A stretch of 64,000 nt of DNA from assembly GCA_934486495.1 (NCBI GenBank), contig CAKSPW010000003.1:3121-67120 (forward strand). The letters are read 5' to 3'. The notes under the pieces were generated by a model, which made no database searches, was not told the DNA's origin, and saw only the letters and a list, made by a program, of their open reading frames with translations. How positions within the stretch are numbered: position 1 is the first letter of the stretch; each line of letters begins with the position of its first letter. This stretch comes from an uncultured Clostridia bacterium (GTDB lineage: Bacteria > Bacillota > Clostridia > UBA1381). A program made the position numbers and the translations under genes. Positions 36,410 through 45,159 of this stretch are shown one piece after another.

Positions 36410-37109
36410 TTTCTCCGCTCCTTAGCAATATCGGCGAAAATTCAAGGTAGTCCGCCGATGAAAGAATGTATTCAACACCGTCCGTTTCGCCCTCAAACGC
36501 CGTTTTGTGCGACGCTCCGTGAAGATGGCCGTATATGCATTTTTTTACGCCGTATTCCTTAAGTATCTCGTGGAAGCGTGTGCGCTGTGTTTGGCAGGTG
36601 ACGGGCGGATAATGGGTAAATACATATATATCCTCGCAGTCGGTTTGCTTTGCGCTTTCTATCGACAGCCTGAGCCTGATAAGCTCACGCTCGTATATTT
36701 TTTTGTCGTCGGGTGCGGATATGTCAAGTGACCAGCCGCGTGTACCGCATATTGCAATGTTTTCCGCAGTAAAAACGTTGTTTTGAAGAAAAAACACATC
36801 CGAAAATCCGTGTTTTTTTGTAAATTCGCAAAGCTTGTTTAGTGTTGACCACCAATAATCGTGATTTCCCTTTAACAGTATTTTTCTGCCGTTTAAGCTG
36901 TGCAGAAATTCAAAGTCCTTATACGATTCGTCAAGATATGTTGCCCATGAGAAGTCGCCGCCGAGAACAACCGTATCCTCGGGTTTGACCGCTGCCTGCC
37001 AATTTTCATATATTCTTTCTACATAGTTATCCCAGCTTTTGCCGAATATATCCATAGGCTTATCTATGCCCAGCGGCAAATGAAGGTCGGATATTGTGTA
37101 AAGTGACAT
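36402..37109 (-). CDS. Metallophosphoesterase
   Basis: A 235-residue cytoplasmic calcineurin-like phosphoesterase. Metal-binding motifs in order: DLHL (near residue 8), GGDFSW, GNHDYWW, HYPP and GHLHGA. Substrate not predictable. It is in an operon between the amidase and recombinase genes, with 5 bp to the former. Confidence 0.9.
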   Translation of the reverse strand: MSLYTISDLHLPLGIDKPMDIFGKSWDNYVERIYENWQAAVKPEDTVVLGGDFSWATYLDESYKDFEFLHSLNGRKILLKGNHDYWWSTLNKLCEFTKKHGFSDVFFLQNNVFTAENIAICGTRGWSLDISAPDDKKIYERELIRLRLSIESAKQTDCEDIYVFTHYPPVTCQTQRTRFHEILKEYGVKKCIYGHLHGASHKTAFEGETDGVEYILSSADYLEFSPILLRSGENE

Positions 37110-37114
37110 ATATT

Positions 37115-37996
37115 CTACTCCTTTTCGGCCGATATGAAATTCAAAAATCCCTCGGCTATGCCCTCTGCTATTTTTTGTTGATACTCATCGCTTTTTAGTT
37201 TTTCGTATTCTTCCTTGTTTGATACAAATCCGCATTCGACAAGTACGGACGGTACTTTTGACCAATTAAAGCCTGTCAGGTCGCCTCTTACCGAAATGCC
37301 GTTATTTTTAGCTCCCGTAACGGACGTTACTGATCCCAGGATTGCCTCGCCGAGCTCACGGCTTGACGATACGAACGAGCTGTCGCCGTAATAGCTCTTT
37401 TCGGGCACAAGCACGGAGATACCGTTTTGCGACTCTGAATTACTGCCGTCACAATGTATTCTTATTGAGTAATCACTTGCGTTTGCCTGCTCGGCACGCT
37501 CTATATTGCTTTTGTCACATTCGTTTTTTTCTCGTGTCATATCGACTTTTATGCCGTATTGCTCAAGTATTGTCTTTAACTTTTTGGATATTTCAAGATT
37601 TATCGGCTCTTCGCCTGCCGCACCGCTTACATTTGTTGCTTTGCTTTCGGATGAGTCGGGGCTTACAGGCTCCTTGCCGCTTCTGCTTGTTATCCCGTGA
37701 CCTGCGTCTATGCATACGCTTATATCGGTCGTGTTCGGAATAAGCTGTGTTTTGCCATCGTTTATTATACTGCCCGAGTCAAACCTGCTTATACGGGGAT
37801 TCTTTTCGATTCGCATACTGTCGAGCTTGTTTTTTTCGGATTTCAGTTTTTCGTTTGCAGCTGTGTACTCCTGCTTTTTTTCGGAAAATACAGCTTCGGC
37901 CGCTTTGTTTTCCTTTGATGCTTCATAAGTAAATATGCCTGCGATTGCGTTTGCCGAAATTAATGCTGTAAGAATTATCACATAAACTCTGTTCAT
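37115..37996 (-). CDS. N-acetylmuramoyl-L-alanine amidase, Amidase_3
   Basis: A 293-residue exported amidase that cuts the bond between muramic acid and the stem peptide. A membrane/signal helix (about 1-25) and a short coiled linker are followed by the zinc-dependent catalytic domain. Zinc ligands are in CIDAGHG, EEPINLEISK and SIRIHCDGS, and the catalytic Glu in VLVECGFVSN. Ends abut the DMT gene directly. Fits wall remodelling or spore-related lysis (CwlD-like). Confidence 0.9.
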   Translation of the reverse strand: MNRVYVIILTALISANAIAGIFTYEASKENKAAEAVFSEKKQEYTAANEKLKSEKNKLDSMRIEKNPRISRFDSGSIINDGKTQLIPNTTDISVCIDAGHGITSRSGKEPVSPDSSESKATNVSGAAGEEPINLEISKKLKTILEQYGIKVDMTREKNECDKSNIERAEQANASDYSIRIHCDGSNSESQNGISVLVPEKSYYGDSSFVSSSRELGEAILGSVTSVTGAKNNGISVRGDLTGFNWSKVPSVLVECGFVSNKEEYEKLKSDEYQQKIAEGIAEGFLNFISAEKE

Positions 37997-38896
37997 TTAT
38001 TTTTCCTTCTTTGTAAATTTTATTTGTGCAAGTACAGCCGCCGAAAACATCAGACAACAGCCGATAACTTCTCTGCTTGTCAGCTTTTGACCGAGAACGA
38101 CATATCCTCCGACAGCGGCAAATACGGATTCAAGGCTCAAAAGCAGAGAAAGCACGGTTGGATTTGCACCCTTTGTTGCAATAATCTGAAGTGTGTATGC
38201 AACTCCGCTTGAAAAAATACCTACATATAATATCGGCAGCATACAAGACATTATTGCCGATATTTCGATTGTTTCAAACAAAACGGCACCTATTGCCGAC
38301 AATACCGATACGGTTATAAATTGTATAAGCGAAAGAAGTATACCGTCAACGCTGTCGGAAAATCTGTCAATAACCAAAATATGCAGAGAAAAAAGAACAG
38401 CGCACAAAACAACAATCGCATCACCTTTTGCAAGCGTAAATTCTTCGGTAATACTCAGAAAATATAATCCGATAACCGCTATCGCAACGCTTATCCAAAC
38501 GTTCACGGGACACTTTTTCTTTAAAAATATGCCGAAAACAGGCACAAATATTATGTAAAGCGTTGTTATAAATCCTGCTTTTGCTACGGTTGTGTACATT
38601 ATGCCGAGCTGCTGTATATTTGTTGCCGCACACAGAAATACACCGCAGAGCACACCGCCCGTTACAGCTGTTTTTACATCTGTTTTTTTAAATCCGTCCG
38701 CATACATTTTCTTTTTCGTTTTTCTCGATATTGCGTATACAACCGCAAGAAAGCATGCGGCAATTATGGACCTTAGCGCAGTAAAGGTCATGGGGCTTAT
38801 CTTGTCACTGCATTTGCTTTGGGCAACGAACGCCATTCCCCATATAAACGCCGCAATAACAGGTAGTACGTTATGTCTTACAAATTGTTTTTTCAT
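37997..38896 (-). CDS. EamA/DMT-family transporter
   Basis: A 299-residue membrane protein with ten likely helices in two EamA repeats (VIAAFIWGMAFVAQSK, FSSGVAYTLQIIATKGANPT). Substrate unknown. First gene of the minus-strand operon; AAAGGCGG site before ATG. It is divergent from queT. Confidence 0.85.
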   Translation of the reverse strand: MKKQFVRHNVLPVIAAFIWGMAFVAQSKCSDKISPMTFTALRSIIAACFLAVVYAISRKTKKKMYADGFKKTDVKTAVTGGVLCGVFLCAATNIQQLGIMYTTVAKAGFITTLYIIFVPVFGIFLKKKCPVNVWISVAIAVIGLYFLSITEEFTLAKGDAIVVLCAVLFSLHILVIDRFSDSVDGILLSLIQFITVSVLSAIGAVLFETIEISAIMSCMLPILYVGIFSSGVAYTLQIIATKGANPTVLSLLLSLESVFAAVGGYVVLGQKLTSREVIGCCLMFSAAVLAQIKFTKKEK

Positions 38897-38926
38897 TTAA
38901 TTTACCGCCTTTTATGTATTTTGTTG

Positions 38927-38955
38927 TTGACAATCTATCCTTTTTGTGTTATACT
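38927..38955 (+). promoter_or_regulatory. queT promoter
   Basis: TTGACA, 17 bp, TATACT. Predicted start lies at the first base pairs of the riboswitch. Confidence 0.85.
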
Positions 38956-38962
38956 TTTATTC

Positions 38963-39005
38963 GTGAGTTCGAGACCTTCCTCACATAAAACAAAACTAAA
39001 GGAGT
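38963..39005 (+). promoter_or_regulatory. preQ1-I riboswitch
   Basis: P1 pairs GTGAG with CTCAC around a 12-base loop; an A-rich tail (ATAAAACAAAACTAAAGG) follows, as in the compact preQ1-I class. The loop's CCTT can pair with AAGG of the ribosome-binding site, giving the pseudoknot that blocks translation when preQ1 is bound. The downstream gene is a queuosine-precursor transporter, which confirms the call. Confidence 0.9.
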
Positions 39006-39015
39006 TAATTTAATC

Positions 39016-39495
39016 ATGAAAAAAAGTCAATATGTCACTCAAAGTGCGTTGATTGCGGCATTGTATGTTGTTCTTACATACGTCGCAAACATCTTCGGTC
39101 TTGCAAGCGGTGCCGTACAGCTTCGTCTTTCCGAGGCGCTTACGGTTTTGCCGTATTTTACGCCTGCCGCCGTACCCGGTCTTTTTGTAGGGTGCGTGCT
39201 TGCCAATCTTTTTACGGGCGGAGCGCTGTTTGATATTATATTCGGCAGTATAGCTACGCTTCTCGGTGCTGTGTTTACACGCCTGCTGAGAAAATACAAA
39301 TATCTGTCTCCGGTGCCGCCGATAGTGTTTAACACCTTAATCGTGCCGCCTATTTTGATGTTTGTTTACAAGGCTCCGGGAACATATCTTTACTTTACCG
39401 CAACGGTTTTTGCCGGTGAGGTTTTATCCTGCGGAGTTCTCGGTATCATTGTTCTTAAATTTCTCGAGAAAACAAAACGGTTTAATATAGGATAA
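39016..39495 (+). CDS. queT: Queuosine precursor transporter
   Basis: A 159-residue integral membrane protein of the QueT family, with about five helices and the conserved QLRLSEALTVLPYFTPAAVP segment. It is the substrate-binding component of an ECF-type importer for a queuosine precursor. Normal length for the family. Translation is predicted to be repressed by preQ1 through the adjacent riboswitch. Single-gene unit. Confidence 0.93.
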   Translation: MKKSQYVTQSALIAALYVVLTYVANIFGLASGAVQLRLSEALTVLPYFTPAAVPGLFVGCVLANLFTGGALFDIIFGSIATLLGAVFTRLLRKYKYLSPVPPIVFNTLIVPPILMFVYKAPGTYLYFTATVFAGEVLSCGVLGIIVLKFLEKTKRFNIG

Positions 39496-39855
39496 AACGA
39501 TATATAATAATATATCATATATTCGACGTTAAATCAAGGGTTTTGAAAAATTTTTGTGTTACTTTTATACAGTATCGGTGCGGATACGGCATAATTATAT
39601 AAAATTTGCGGGTTTGATTAATTCAGGTATGCACATCGGAATGACAGTCGGCAAAATTGGGAAATGCTTTGAATAAAAGCTTTTGTCTTATGCAAATTAA
39701 GGCAACTTTCGGTTATTTGCCGCCATGTCTGTCCTGAAGGTCCGTCGCAGCATACGGATAAGTTTAAATTGTTATCCTTGCAAAATAAAAAGTATCGGGA
39801 TAGGGTTTTGATCCGGCTTCCCGATTTCAAAGCGTTTTGACCGTCCGAACGAATG
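39496..39855. other. Long non-coding spacer after queT
   Basis: About 360 bp. An AT-rich inverted repeat (GATATAT/ATATATC, near 39509) and a stem ATCGGGA/TCCCGAT (39793-39824) are visible. No frame with a ribosome-binding site or recognisable product was found; it may be decayed sequence. Confidence 0.5.
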
Positions 39856-39895
39856 GAGGCTGTTTAAAAAGTCGATAGACTTTTTAGGCAGCCTC
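39856..39895 (+). repeat. Dispersed palindrome, copy 3
   Basis: GAGGCTGTTTAAAAAGTC faces GACTTTTTAGGCAGCCTC around GATA, followed by TTTTA. Same family as copies at 26925 and 34138. Confidence 0.75.
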
Positions 39896-39987
39896 TTTTA
39901 AAACAGAGTAAAATGTACAAATTTTCACGCAAAGCACGGTATATTTAAGTTATTTTGTTAACAAATTATAAATTGTAAAAAATACTC

Positions 39988-40016
39988 TTGACAAATCGTC
40001 GTAATAGTGGTATTTT
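39988..40016 (+). promoter_or_regulatory. Heat-shock operon promoter
   Basis: TTGACA, 17 bp, TATTTT (weak -10). The CIRCE operator starts 14 bp downstream, at the expected transcription start. Confidence 0.75.
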
Positions 40017-40030
40017 AATAATGTAATCGG

Positions 40031-40057
40031 TTAGCACTCAACAAACAAGAGTGCTAA
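40031..40057 (+). promoter_or_regulatory. CIRCE operator
   Basis: Perfect TTAGCACTC-N9-GAGTGCTAA, the binding site of HrcA. It overlaps the start of the hrcA-grpE-dnaK-dnaJ transcript, so the operon is auto-repressed and released when GroEL is titrated by misfolded protein. Confidence 0.98.
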
Positions 40058-40084
40058 CAAAGTAAAATCAAAGAGGGTGACAGT

Positions 40085-41134
40085 ATGGAATTGAATGACA
40101 GAAAGCGCAGGATTTTGCAGGCTGTCATTGATGAGTATATAGGTACAGCGGAGCCGGTCGGTTCAAGAGCCGTTTCAAAGGTTAAGAACCTGGGGCTTTC
40201 AAGTGCGACAATCAGAAACGAGATGGCAGACCTTGAGGATATGGGTTATCTTGTTCAGCCGCATACCTCGGCAGGACGAATACCGTCGGACGCCGGTTAC
40301 AGATTTTACGTAAACTCGCTTATGTCACGGTATCGCTTGGGCATGGAGGCAATTGAAAATTTGCATCTGGAGCTTGAGCGCAGAGTAAATCAGCTCGATA
40401 AAATGATTAAAAAGGCGGGCGCAGTTACGGCTGCACTTACCGATTACACGACGTTTGTTACGTCGCCGAATCAAGATGCGGCAAAAATAAAAAAGCTTGA
40501 TGTCGTTGATTTGGGTGATAATCGTTCGCTTCTTATATTAGTAACAAGCGATGGTATTGTAAGAAACAGAATGCTTAATCTGTCGCTCGGTGCGGAGGAC
40601 TCGGCAAGACTCGGATATATTTTGAGCAAAAAGCTTTCGGGACTTTCAAACGATGAGATAGATTTTGAAAAAATCAAGGAAATTGAAAGCATGGTTTCTT
40701 CAAATATGACAATAAGTCCGAAAGTGCTTGTAAATATTTTGAACTTTGTTTACGACGCAATCGGAGATTTGTCAAATCAGGAGATTTATATTGACAATGC
40801 ACAGTCAATACTCCGATTCCCCGAATACAGAGATGTGGACAAGGCAAGAGAGATTTTCGGATTCCTTGAAAATAAGGACAATCTCAAAAAGCTTGTCAGC
40901 TCAAAGCAGGACGACAAGGATATTCACGTTACGATAGGCAATGAGAATATTCCCGATGAGCTTAAGGATTGCAGTTTGGTTACGGTAAATTATTTACTTG
41001 ACAACAAATCGGTCGGCAAAATCGGAGTAATAGGGCCAAAAAGAATGGACTATGCAAAGGTTTTTGCAAGCCTTGATTTGATATCCACTCATATTGATAA
41101 AATACTTAATATGTATCATGACAGTTCACAGTAG
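40085..41134 (+). CDS. hrcA: Heat-inducible transcription repressor HrcA
   Basis: A 349-residue repressor of normal length. It has an N-terminal winged helix (GTAEPVGSRAVSK, SSATIRNEMADLEDMGYL) and a C-terminal dimerisation domain. It binds the CIRCE site 28 bp upstream of its own start. First gene of the operon; GAGGGTG site before ATG. Confidence 0.97.
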   Translation: MELNDRKRRILQAVIDEYIGTAEPVGSRAVSKVKNLGLSSATIRNEMADLEDMGYLVQPHTSAGRIPSDAGYRFYVNSLMSRYRLGMEAIENLHLELERRVNQLDKMIKKAGAVTAALTDYTTFVTSPNQDAAKIKKLDVVDLGDNRSLLILVTSDGIVRNRMLNLSLGAEDSARLGYILSKKLSGLSNDEIDFEKIKEIESMVSSNMTISPKVLVNILNFVYDAIGDLSNQEIYIDNAQSILRFPEYRDVDKAREIFGFLENKDNLKKLVSSKQDDKDIHVTIGNENIPDELKDCSLVTVNYLLDNKSVGKIGVIGPKRMDYAKVFASLDLISTHIDKILNMYHDSSQ

Positions 41135-41148
41135 AAAGGAGTTTATTC

Positions 41149-41694
41149 ATGGCTGAAAAGGAAAACGAAGAAATTCTTGAAGAAGTTGAAACTGATACTC
41201 CGGCGGAAGAAATTCCCGAGGAGAGCGCAGCTTCCGGAGTTGAGGACAAAATAACGGCAGCGGAGGATAAGGCAAAGGCTGCCGAGGATAAATATCTCAG
41301 GCTTTATGCCGAGTTTGACAATTATAAAAAACGTACTCAGCGCGAGAAGGATGCGCGTTACGCCGATGCCGTAATTGATACGGTGGGTGAGCTTTTAAGC
41401 GTTGCCGATAATTTGGAAAGGGCGCTTGCCGTTGAAATCAGCGGTGAGGAGGCAGAAAAGCTTGCAGAGGGCGTTAAAATGGTTTACAAACAGCTCAAGG
41501 ATATTTTCTCAAAGCTCGGAGTTACCGAGATAAAAGCTCTCGGAGAGCAGTTTGACCCCAATCTTCACGAGGCGGTAATGCACGTCGAAGATGAAACGGT
41601 TGACGACAATACGGTTGTGGAGGAGTTCAGAAAGGGCTACATCTACAACGATTCAAGAGTTGTAAGACACTCTATGGTTAAGGTTGCAAATTAA
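41149..41694 (+). CDS. grpE: Nucleotide exchange factor GrpE
   Basis: A 181-residue protein: acidic disordered N-terminus (about 1-35), long coiled coil (36-110) and C-terminal beta domain with EAVMHVEDE. It releases ADP from DnaK. GAAAGGAG site, 14 bp after hrcA. Confidence 0.96.
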   Translation: MAEKENEEILEEVETDTPAEEIPEESAASGVEDKITAAEDKAKAAEDKYLRLYAEFDNYKKRTQREKDARYADAVIDTVGELLSVADNLERALAVEISGEEAEKLAEGVKMVYKQLKDIFSKLGVTEIKALGEQFDPNLHEAVMHVEDETVDDNTVVEEFRKGYIYNDSRVVRHSMVKVAN

Positions 41695-41711
41695 GAAAGG
41701 AAGTAATTATC

Positions 41712-43562
41712 ATGGGAAAAATTATAGGTATTGACCTCGGTACAACAAATTCATGCGTTGCGGTTATGGAAGGCGGTAATCCTACCGTTATTACAAACTC
41801 GGAGGGCGCAAGAACAACACCGTCTGTTGTTGCATTTCAAAAAGACGGAGAGAGAATTGTAGGACAGGTTGCAAAAAGACAGGCTGTAACAAATGCCGAC
41901 CGTACAATCATTTCAATAAAAAGACACATGGGTACGGATTTTAAAGTAAATATTGATTCAAAATCATATACACCGCAGGAAATTTCGGCAATGATATTGA
42001 CAAAGCTCAAAAACGATGCCGAAGCATATCTCGGTGAAAAGGTAACACAGGCGGTTATTACCGTTCCGGCTTATTTTAACGATTCACAGCGTCAGGCTAC
42101 AAAGGATGCTGGTAAGATTGCAGGTCTTGATGTTCTCCGTATAATCAACGAGCCGACAGCAGCTGCACTTGCTTACGGTATGAGCGATAAGGATCAGACA
42201 ATTCTCGTATACGACCTCGGCGGTGGTACATTCGATGTATCTATCCTTGAAATCGGTGACGGTGTGTTTGAAGTTCTTTCGACAAACGGTGATACTCATC
42301 TCGGCGGTGACGATTTTGACCAGAGAATTATCGATTACCTCGTAGCTGAATTTAAAAAGAGCGACGGAATTGACCTCTCGGGTGATAAGGTTGCAATGCA
42401 AAGACTTAAGGAAGCTGCCGAAAAGTCCAAGATTGAGCTTTCAACGACAACAACTTCAAATATCAATCTTCCGTTTATTACGGCAGACCAGACAGGTCCG
42501 AAGCATATGGACATCACTCTTACAAAGGCTAAGTTTGATGAGCTTACAAGCGATCTTGTTGAAAAGACAATTACTTGCATAAGAAATGCTATGCGTGACG
42601 CATCTGTAAGCGCAAGCGATATAAATGAAGTTCTTCTTGTCGGCGGTTCATCACGTATTCCTGCTGTTCAGGAAGCTGTAAAGAAGGAAATGGGCAAAGA
42701 GCCGCATAAGGGAATTAACCCGGATGAGTGCGTTGCTGTCGGTGCCGCAAGGCAGGCTGCCGTTCTCGGCGGTGAGGAAACAGGTGTTCTTCTTCTTGAC
42801 GTAACTCCGCTTTCACTCGGTATTGAAACAATGGGCGGCGTATTTACAAAGCTTATCGAAAGAAATACAACTATTCCGACAAGTAAGTCGCAGGTGTTCT
42901 CAACAGCGGCAGACGGTCAGACAAGCGTTGAAGTTCACGTACTCCAGGGTGAGCGTGAAATGGCTCAGTACAATAAGACGCTCGGCAGATTTAACCTCAC
43001 AGGCATAGCTCCGGCTCCGAGAGGTGTACCGCAGATTGAAGTAACGTTTGATATAGATGCAAACGGTATCGTTAAGGTATCGGCTAAGGACCTCGGAACA
43101 GGCAATGAGCAGAATATTACTATTACTGCATCTTCAAATCTTTCAGATGAGGATATTGACAGAGCCGTTGCAGAGGCTGAAAAATATGCTGAAGAGGATA
43201 AGAAGCGTAAGGAAGAGGTTGAAATCAGAAACAATGCCGAAACTCTTGTTTATCAGTCCGAAAAGACACTCGGCGAGATAGGCGATAAGGTTGACGCAAG
43301 CGAGATTGACGGCGTTAAGGCTGAAGTTGAAAAGGTTAAGGAAGCTCTTAAGGGCACAGACAGTGCAGCTATAAAGGCGGCTTCAGAATCGCTTTCACAG
43401 AAGTTCTATGCACTTTCGGAAAAGCTTTACAGTCAGGCAAATCCGCAGGGCGCAGCAGGACAGCAGGCAGATCCGCAGCAGCAGGCTCAAGGCGGCAATG
43501 CTGACAACGGAAATGTTTACGAGGCTGATTACAGAGAGGTTGACGACAACAATCAGCAATAA
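41712..43562 (+). CDS. dnaK: Chaperone DnaK (Hsp70)
   Basis: A 616-residue chaperone. It starts [20 protein letters not shown], has the phosphate loop [14 protein letters not shown], and the adenosine motif [13 protein letters not shown]. The substrate-binding domain is followed by a Gln/Gly-rich tail. It works with GrpE and DnaJ to refold proteins. Its codon use is strongly biased, as expected for high expression. Confidence 0.98.
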   Translation: MGKIIGIDLGTTNSCVAVMEGGNPTVITNSEGARTTPSVVAFQKDGERIVGQVAKRQAVTNADRTIISIKRHMGTDFKVNIDSKSYTPQEISAMILTKLKNDAEAYLGEKVTQAVITVPAYFNDSQRQATKDAGKIAGLDVLRIINEPTAAALAYGMSDKDQTILVYDLGGGTFDVSILEIGDGVFEVLSTNGDTHLGGDDFDQRIIDYLVAEFKKSDGIDLSGDKVAMQRLKEAAEKSKIELSTTTTSNINLPFITADQTGPKHMDITLTKAKFDELTSDLVEKTITCIRNAMRDASVSASDINEVLLVGGSSRIPAVQEAVKKEMGKEPHKGINPDECVAVGAARQAAVLGGEETGVLLLDVTPLSLGIETMGGVFTKLIERNTTIPTSKSQVFSTAADGQTSVEVHVLQGEREMAQYNKTLGRFNLTGIAPAPRGVPQIEVTFDIDANGIVKVSAKDLGTGNEQNITITASSNLSDEDIDRAVAEAEKYAEEDKKRKEEVEIRNNAETLVYQSEKTLGEIGDKVDASEIDGVKAEVEKVKEALKGTDSAAIKAASESLSQKFYALSEKLYSQANPQGAAGQQADPQQQAQGGNADNGNVYEADYREVDDNNQQ

Positions 43563-43642
43563 AATATATCGGGGGTGTTGCACAGCGACATCCCTTTGGA
43601 TATTTTCTCAAGCTATGAAATCAGAATTGGAGATAGTTATCA

Positions 43643-44770
43643 ATGGCAGATAAACGAGATTATTATGAAGTCCTCGGCGTGAGCAAGAGTGCGACCGACG
43701 ACCAGCTGAAAAAAGCATACCGCAAGGAAGCTAAAAAATATCATCCCGACCTCCATCCGAACGATAAGGAGGCAGAGGAAAAGTTTAAGGAAGTAAATGA
43801 AGCATACGCTGTTTTGAGCGATTCCGAGAAGCGTGCACGCTACGATCAGTACGGTCATGCGGGCGTTGACCCGAACTTCGGCGCAGGCGGCGGTGCCGGT
43901 GGCTTCGGCGGCTTTGACTTCGGTGATATTTTCGGCGACATCTTCGGCGGAGGTTTCGGCGGCTTCGGCGGTCAGTCAAGGAGAAACGGACCAAGACGCG
44001 GAAACGATGTCAGACAGGTCATTGACATAACGTTTGAAGAAGCGGCGTTCGGTGTTAAAAAGAAGCTGAACGTAACAAAGATGGAAAGCTGTCATACGTG
44101 CGGAGGCAGCGGCGCAAAGCCGGGTACATCGCCTGTTACTTGCCCCGACTGTCACGGTACGGGTCAGGTGAAAACGCAGGTTCGTACACCGCTCGGATAT
44201 ATGACGAATATCGGTACGTGTTCAAAATGTCACGGTACGGGTAAGATTATAAAAGACCCGTGTCATGATTGCAGAGGTACGGGTAAACTTCGCAAAAACT
44301 CCGTAATAGAGATTGATATTCCGGCAGGAATAGATCACGGTCAGACAATTCAAATAAGCGGTAAGGGTGAACCGGGTGAAAACGGCGGTCCGTGCGGAGA
44401 TTTGCTTGTTACGATAAGGATAAAATCGCATAAGCTGTTTAGAAGAGACGGCTATAATGTATTTATAGATATGCCGATAAGCTTCGTACAGGCGGCGCTT
44501 GGTGCAACCGTTAAGGTTCCCACGCTCGACGGTGCGGTTGAATACGATATCCCGGAAGGAACGCAAAGCGAAACCGTGTTTAAGCTTAGAGGAAAGGGTA
44601 TTCCCTTCATTCGCAGCAGAGGCCGCGGCGACCAGTTTGTAAAGGTTATTGTTGAAGTTCCTAAAAATCTTACGCAAAACCAAAAGGAATTGCTCCGTGA
44701 GTTTGATAAGGACACAAATTATAAACAGAAAAAATCATTTGCGGAAAAAGCAAAAGAGTTTTTTAAATAA
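43643..44770 (+). CDS. dnaJ: Chaperone DnaJ (Hsp40)
   Basis: A 375-residue type I DnaJ: J domain with HPD ([10 protein letters not shown]), Gly/Phe-rich region, four zinc-binding repeats ([32 protein letters not shown]) and a C-terminal client-binding domain. It delivers substrates to DnaK and stimulates its ATPase. The 80-bp gap from dnaK has no obvious terminator. The hairpin after its stop is the first part of a repeat. Confidence 0.98.
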   Translation: MADKRDYYEVLGVSKSATDDQLKKAYRKEAKKYHPDLHPNDKEAEEKFKEVNEAYAVLSDSEKRARYDQYGHAGVDPNFGAGGGAGGFGGFDFGDIFGDIFGGGFGGFGGQSRRNGPRRGNDVRQVIDITFEEAAFGVKKKLNVTKMESCHTCGGSGAKPGTSPVTCPDCHGTGQVKTQVRTPLGYMTNIGTCSKCHGTGKIIKDPCHDCRGTGKLRKNSVIEIDIPAGIDHGQTIQISGKGEPGENGGPCGDLLVTIRIKSHKLFRRDGYNVFIDMPISFVQAALGATVKVPTLDGAVEYDIPEGTQSETVFKLRGKGIPFIRSRGRGDQFVKVIVEVPKNLTQNQKELLREFDKDTNYKQKKSFAEKAKEFFK

Positions 44771-44802
44771 AAAATGCGCAGGCTTGGCAGTCTGCGCATT
44801 TT
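44771..44802 (+). terminator. dnaJ terminator
   Basis: AAAATGCGCAG pairs with CTGCGCATTTT, a symmetrical A/T-flanked stem. The same hairpin with two changes opens the repeat copy at 46814. Confidence 0.9.
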
Positions 44803-44840
44803 AAGGATTAAACCCACAAAAATTATAGTTAAAATTACCT

Positions 44841-44869
44841 TTGACAAAATAAAAAATATGTGCTATAAT
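44841..44869 (+). promoter_or_regulatory. Promoter of hairpin RNA, copy 1
   Basis: TTGACA, 17 bp, TATAAT: a perfect consensus, with predicted start near 44876. Confidence 0.9.
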
Positions 44870-44875
44870 CTTATT

Positions 44876-44931
44876 ATACAGTGTGTAACCTGAAAGGTGT
44901 AAGTCCGACTCGGTTACGCACTGTTTTTTTT
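44876..44931 (+). ncRNA. Candidate ~55-nt hairpin RNA, copy 1
   Basis: A 13-bp stem (44878-44890 with 44912-44924, one G-U pair) encloses a 21-base loop, TGAAAGGTGTAAGTCCGACT plus C, and is followed by T8. The loop contains the interrupted palindrome AGTCCGACT, which could pair between two molecules. With its own perfect promoter and terminator it should be an independent transcript. It is not a family I recognise. No gene lies downstream on this strand for 2 kb. Confidence 0.7.
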
Positions 44932-44964
44932 GTATAAGTTTTGCAAGTTCGACTGTAATCTAAC

Positions 44965-44993
44965 TTAAAAGGCGGCGTAAAAACCGCCGCCCT
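44965..44993 (-). terminator. Terminator of the surface-protein/peptide operon
   Basis: Minus strand: GGCGGC, a loop, GCCGCC, then TTTTAAG; 11 bp after the peptide's stop. Confidence 0.8.
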
Positions 44994-45003
44994 ATTTATA
45001 AAA

Positions 45004-45159
45004 TTATTTAAGAAGGTTATAATCTGTTGAATCAAGCTGCTCCGCTCCGTCAAACGATTTTGGTAATTGGTTTGTTACCAATCCGCCGCTCGTCTGAATT
45101 ATATCTTCAACATCAAATTTAATATTTTTAATTTTAGGTGTTCTGTATTCTTTTTTCAT
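45004..45159 (-). CDS. Small 51-residue peptide, function unknown
   Basis: ATG at 45159 overlaps the upstream stop (TAATG) and follows GGAGGTGCGC, so it is clearly translated. It begins MKKEYRTPKIKNIKFDVEDI, then IQTSGG at 21-26, and a polar tail ending DYNLLK. Short proteins with this leader-like start (MKK-x-Y-x-x-P, an acidic -DII- patch and a Gly-Gly) are familiar in Clostridia, but I know no function. The Gly-Gly could be a cleavage site like that of peptide leaders, which is inference. Confidence 0.8.
   Translation of the reverse strand: MKKEYRTPKIKNIKFDVEDIIQTSGGLVTNQLPKSFDGAEQLDSTDYNLLK

Larger units (their letters stand above)
44771..44930 (+). repeat. 160-bp repeat, copy 1 (terminator + promoter + hairpin RNA)
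   Basis: Nearly identical to 46814-46973: I see three substitutions and a one-base deletion. It contains a terminator hairpin, a 38-bp spacer, a consensus promoter and a hairpin ending in T8. Copy 1 follows dnaJ; copy 2 precedes the MATE gene. Confidence 0.92.

Noticed and set aside
39618..39830. Minus-strand frame in the queT-hrcA spacer
   Set aside because: No ribosome-binding site, unusual composition and no recognisable product.
44878..44924. Hairpin RNA as a group II intron fragment
   Set aside because: The loop holds GGTGTAAGTCC, like part of intron domain I, but no domain V, reverse transcriptase or further intron sequence is present and it is bounded by its own promoter and terminator.
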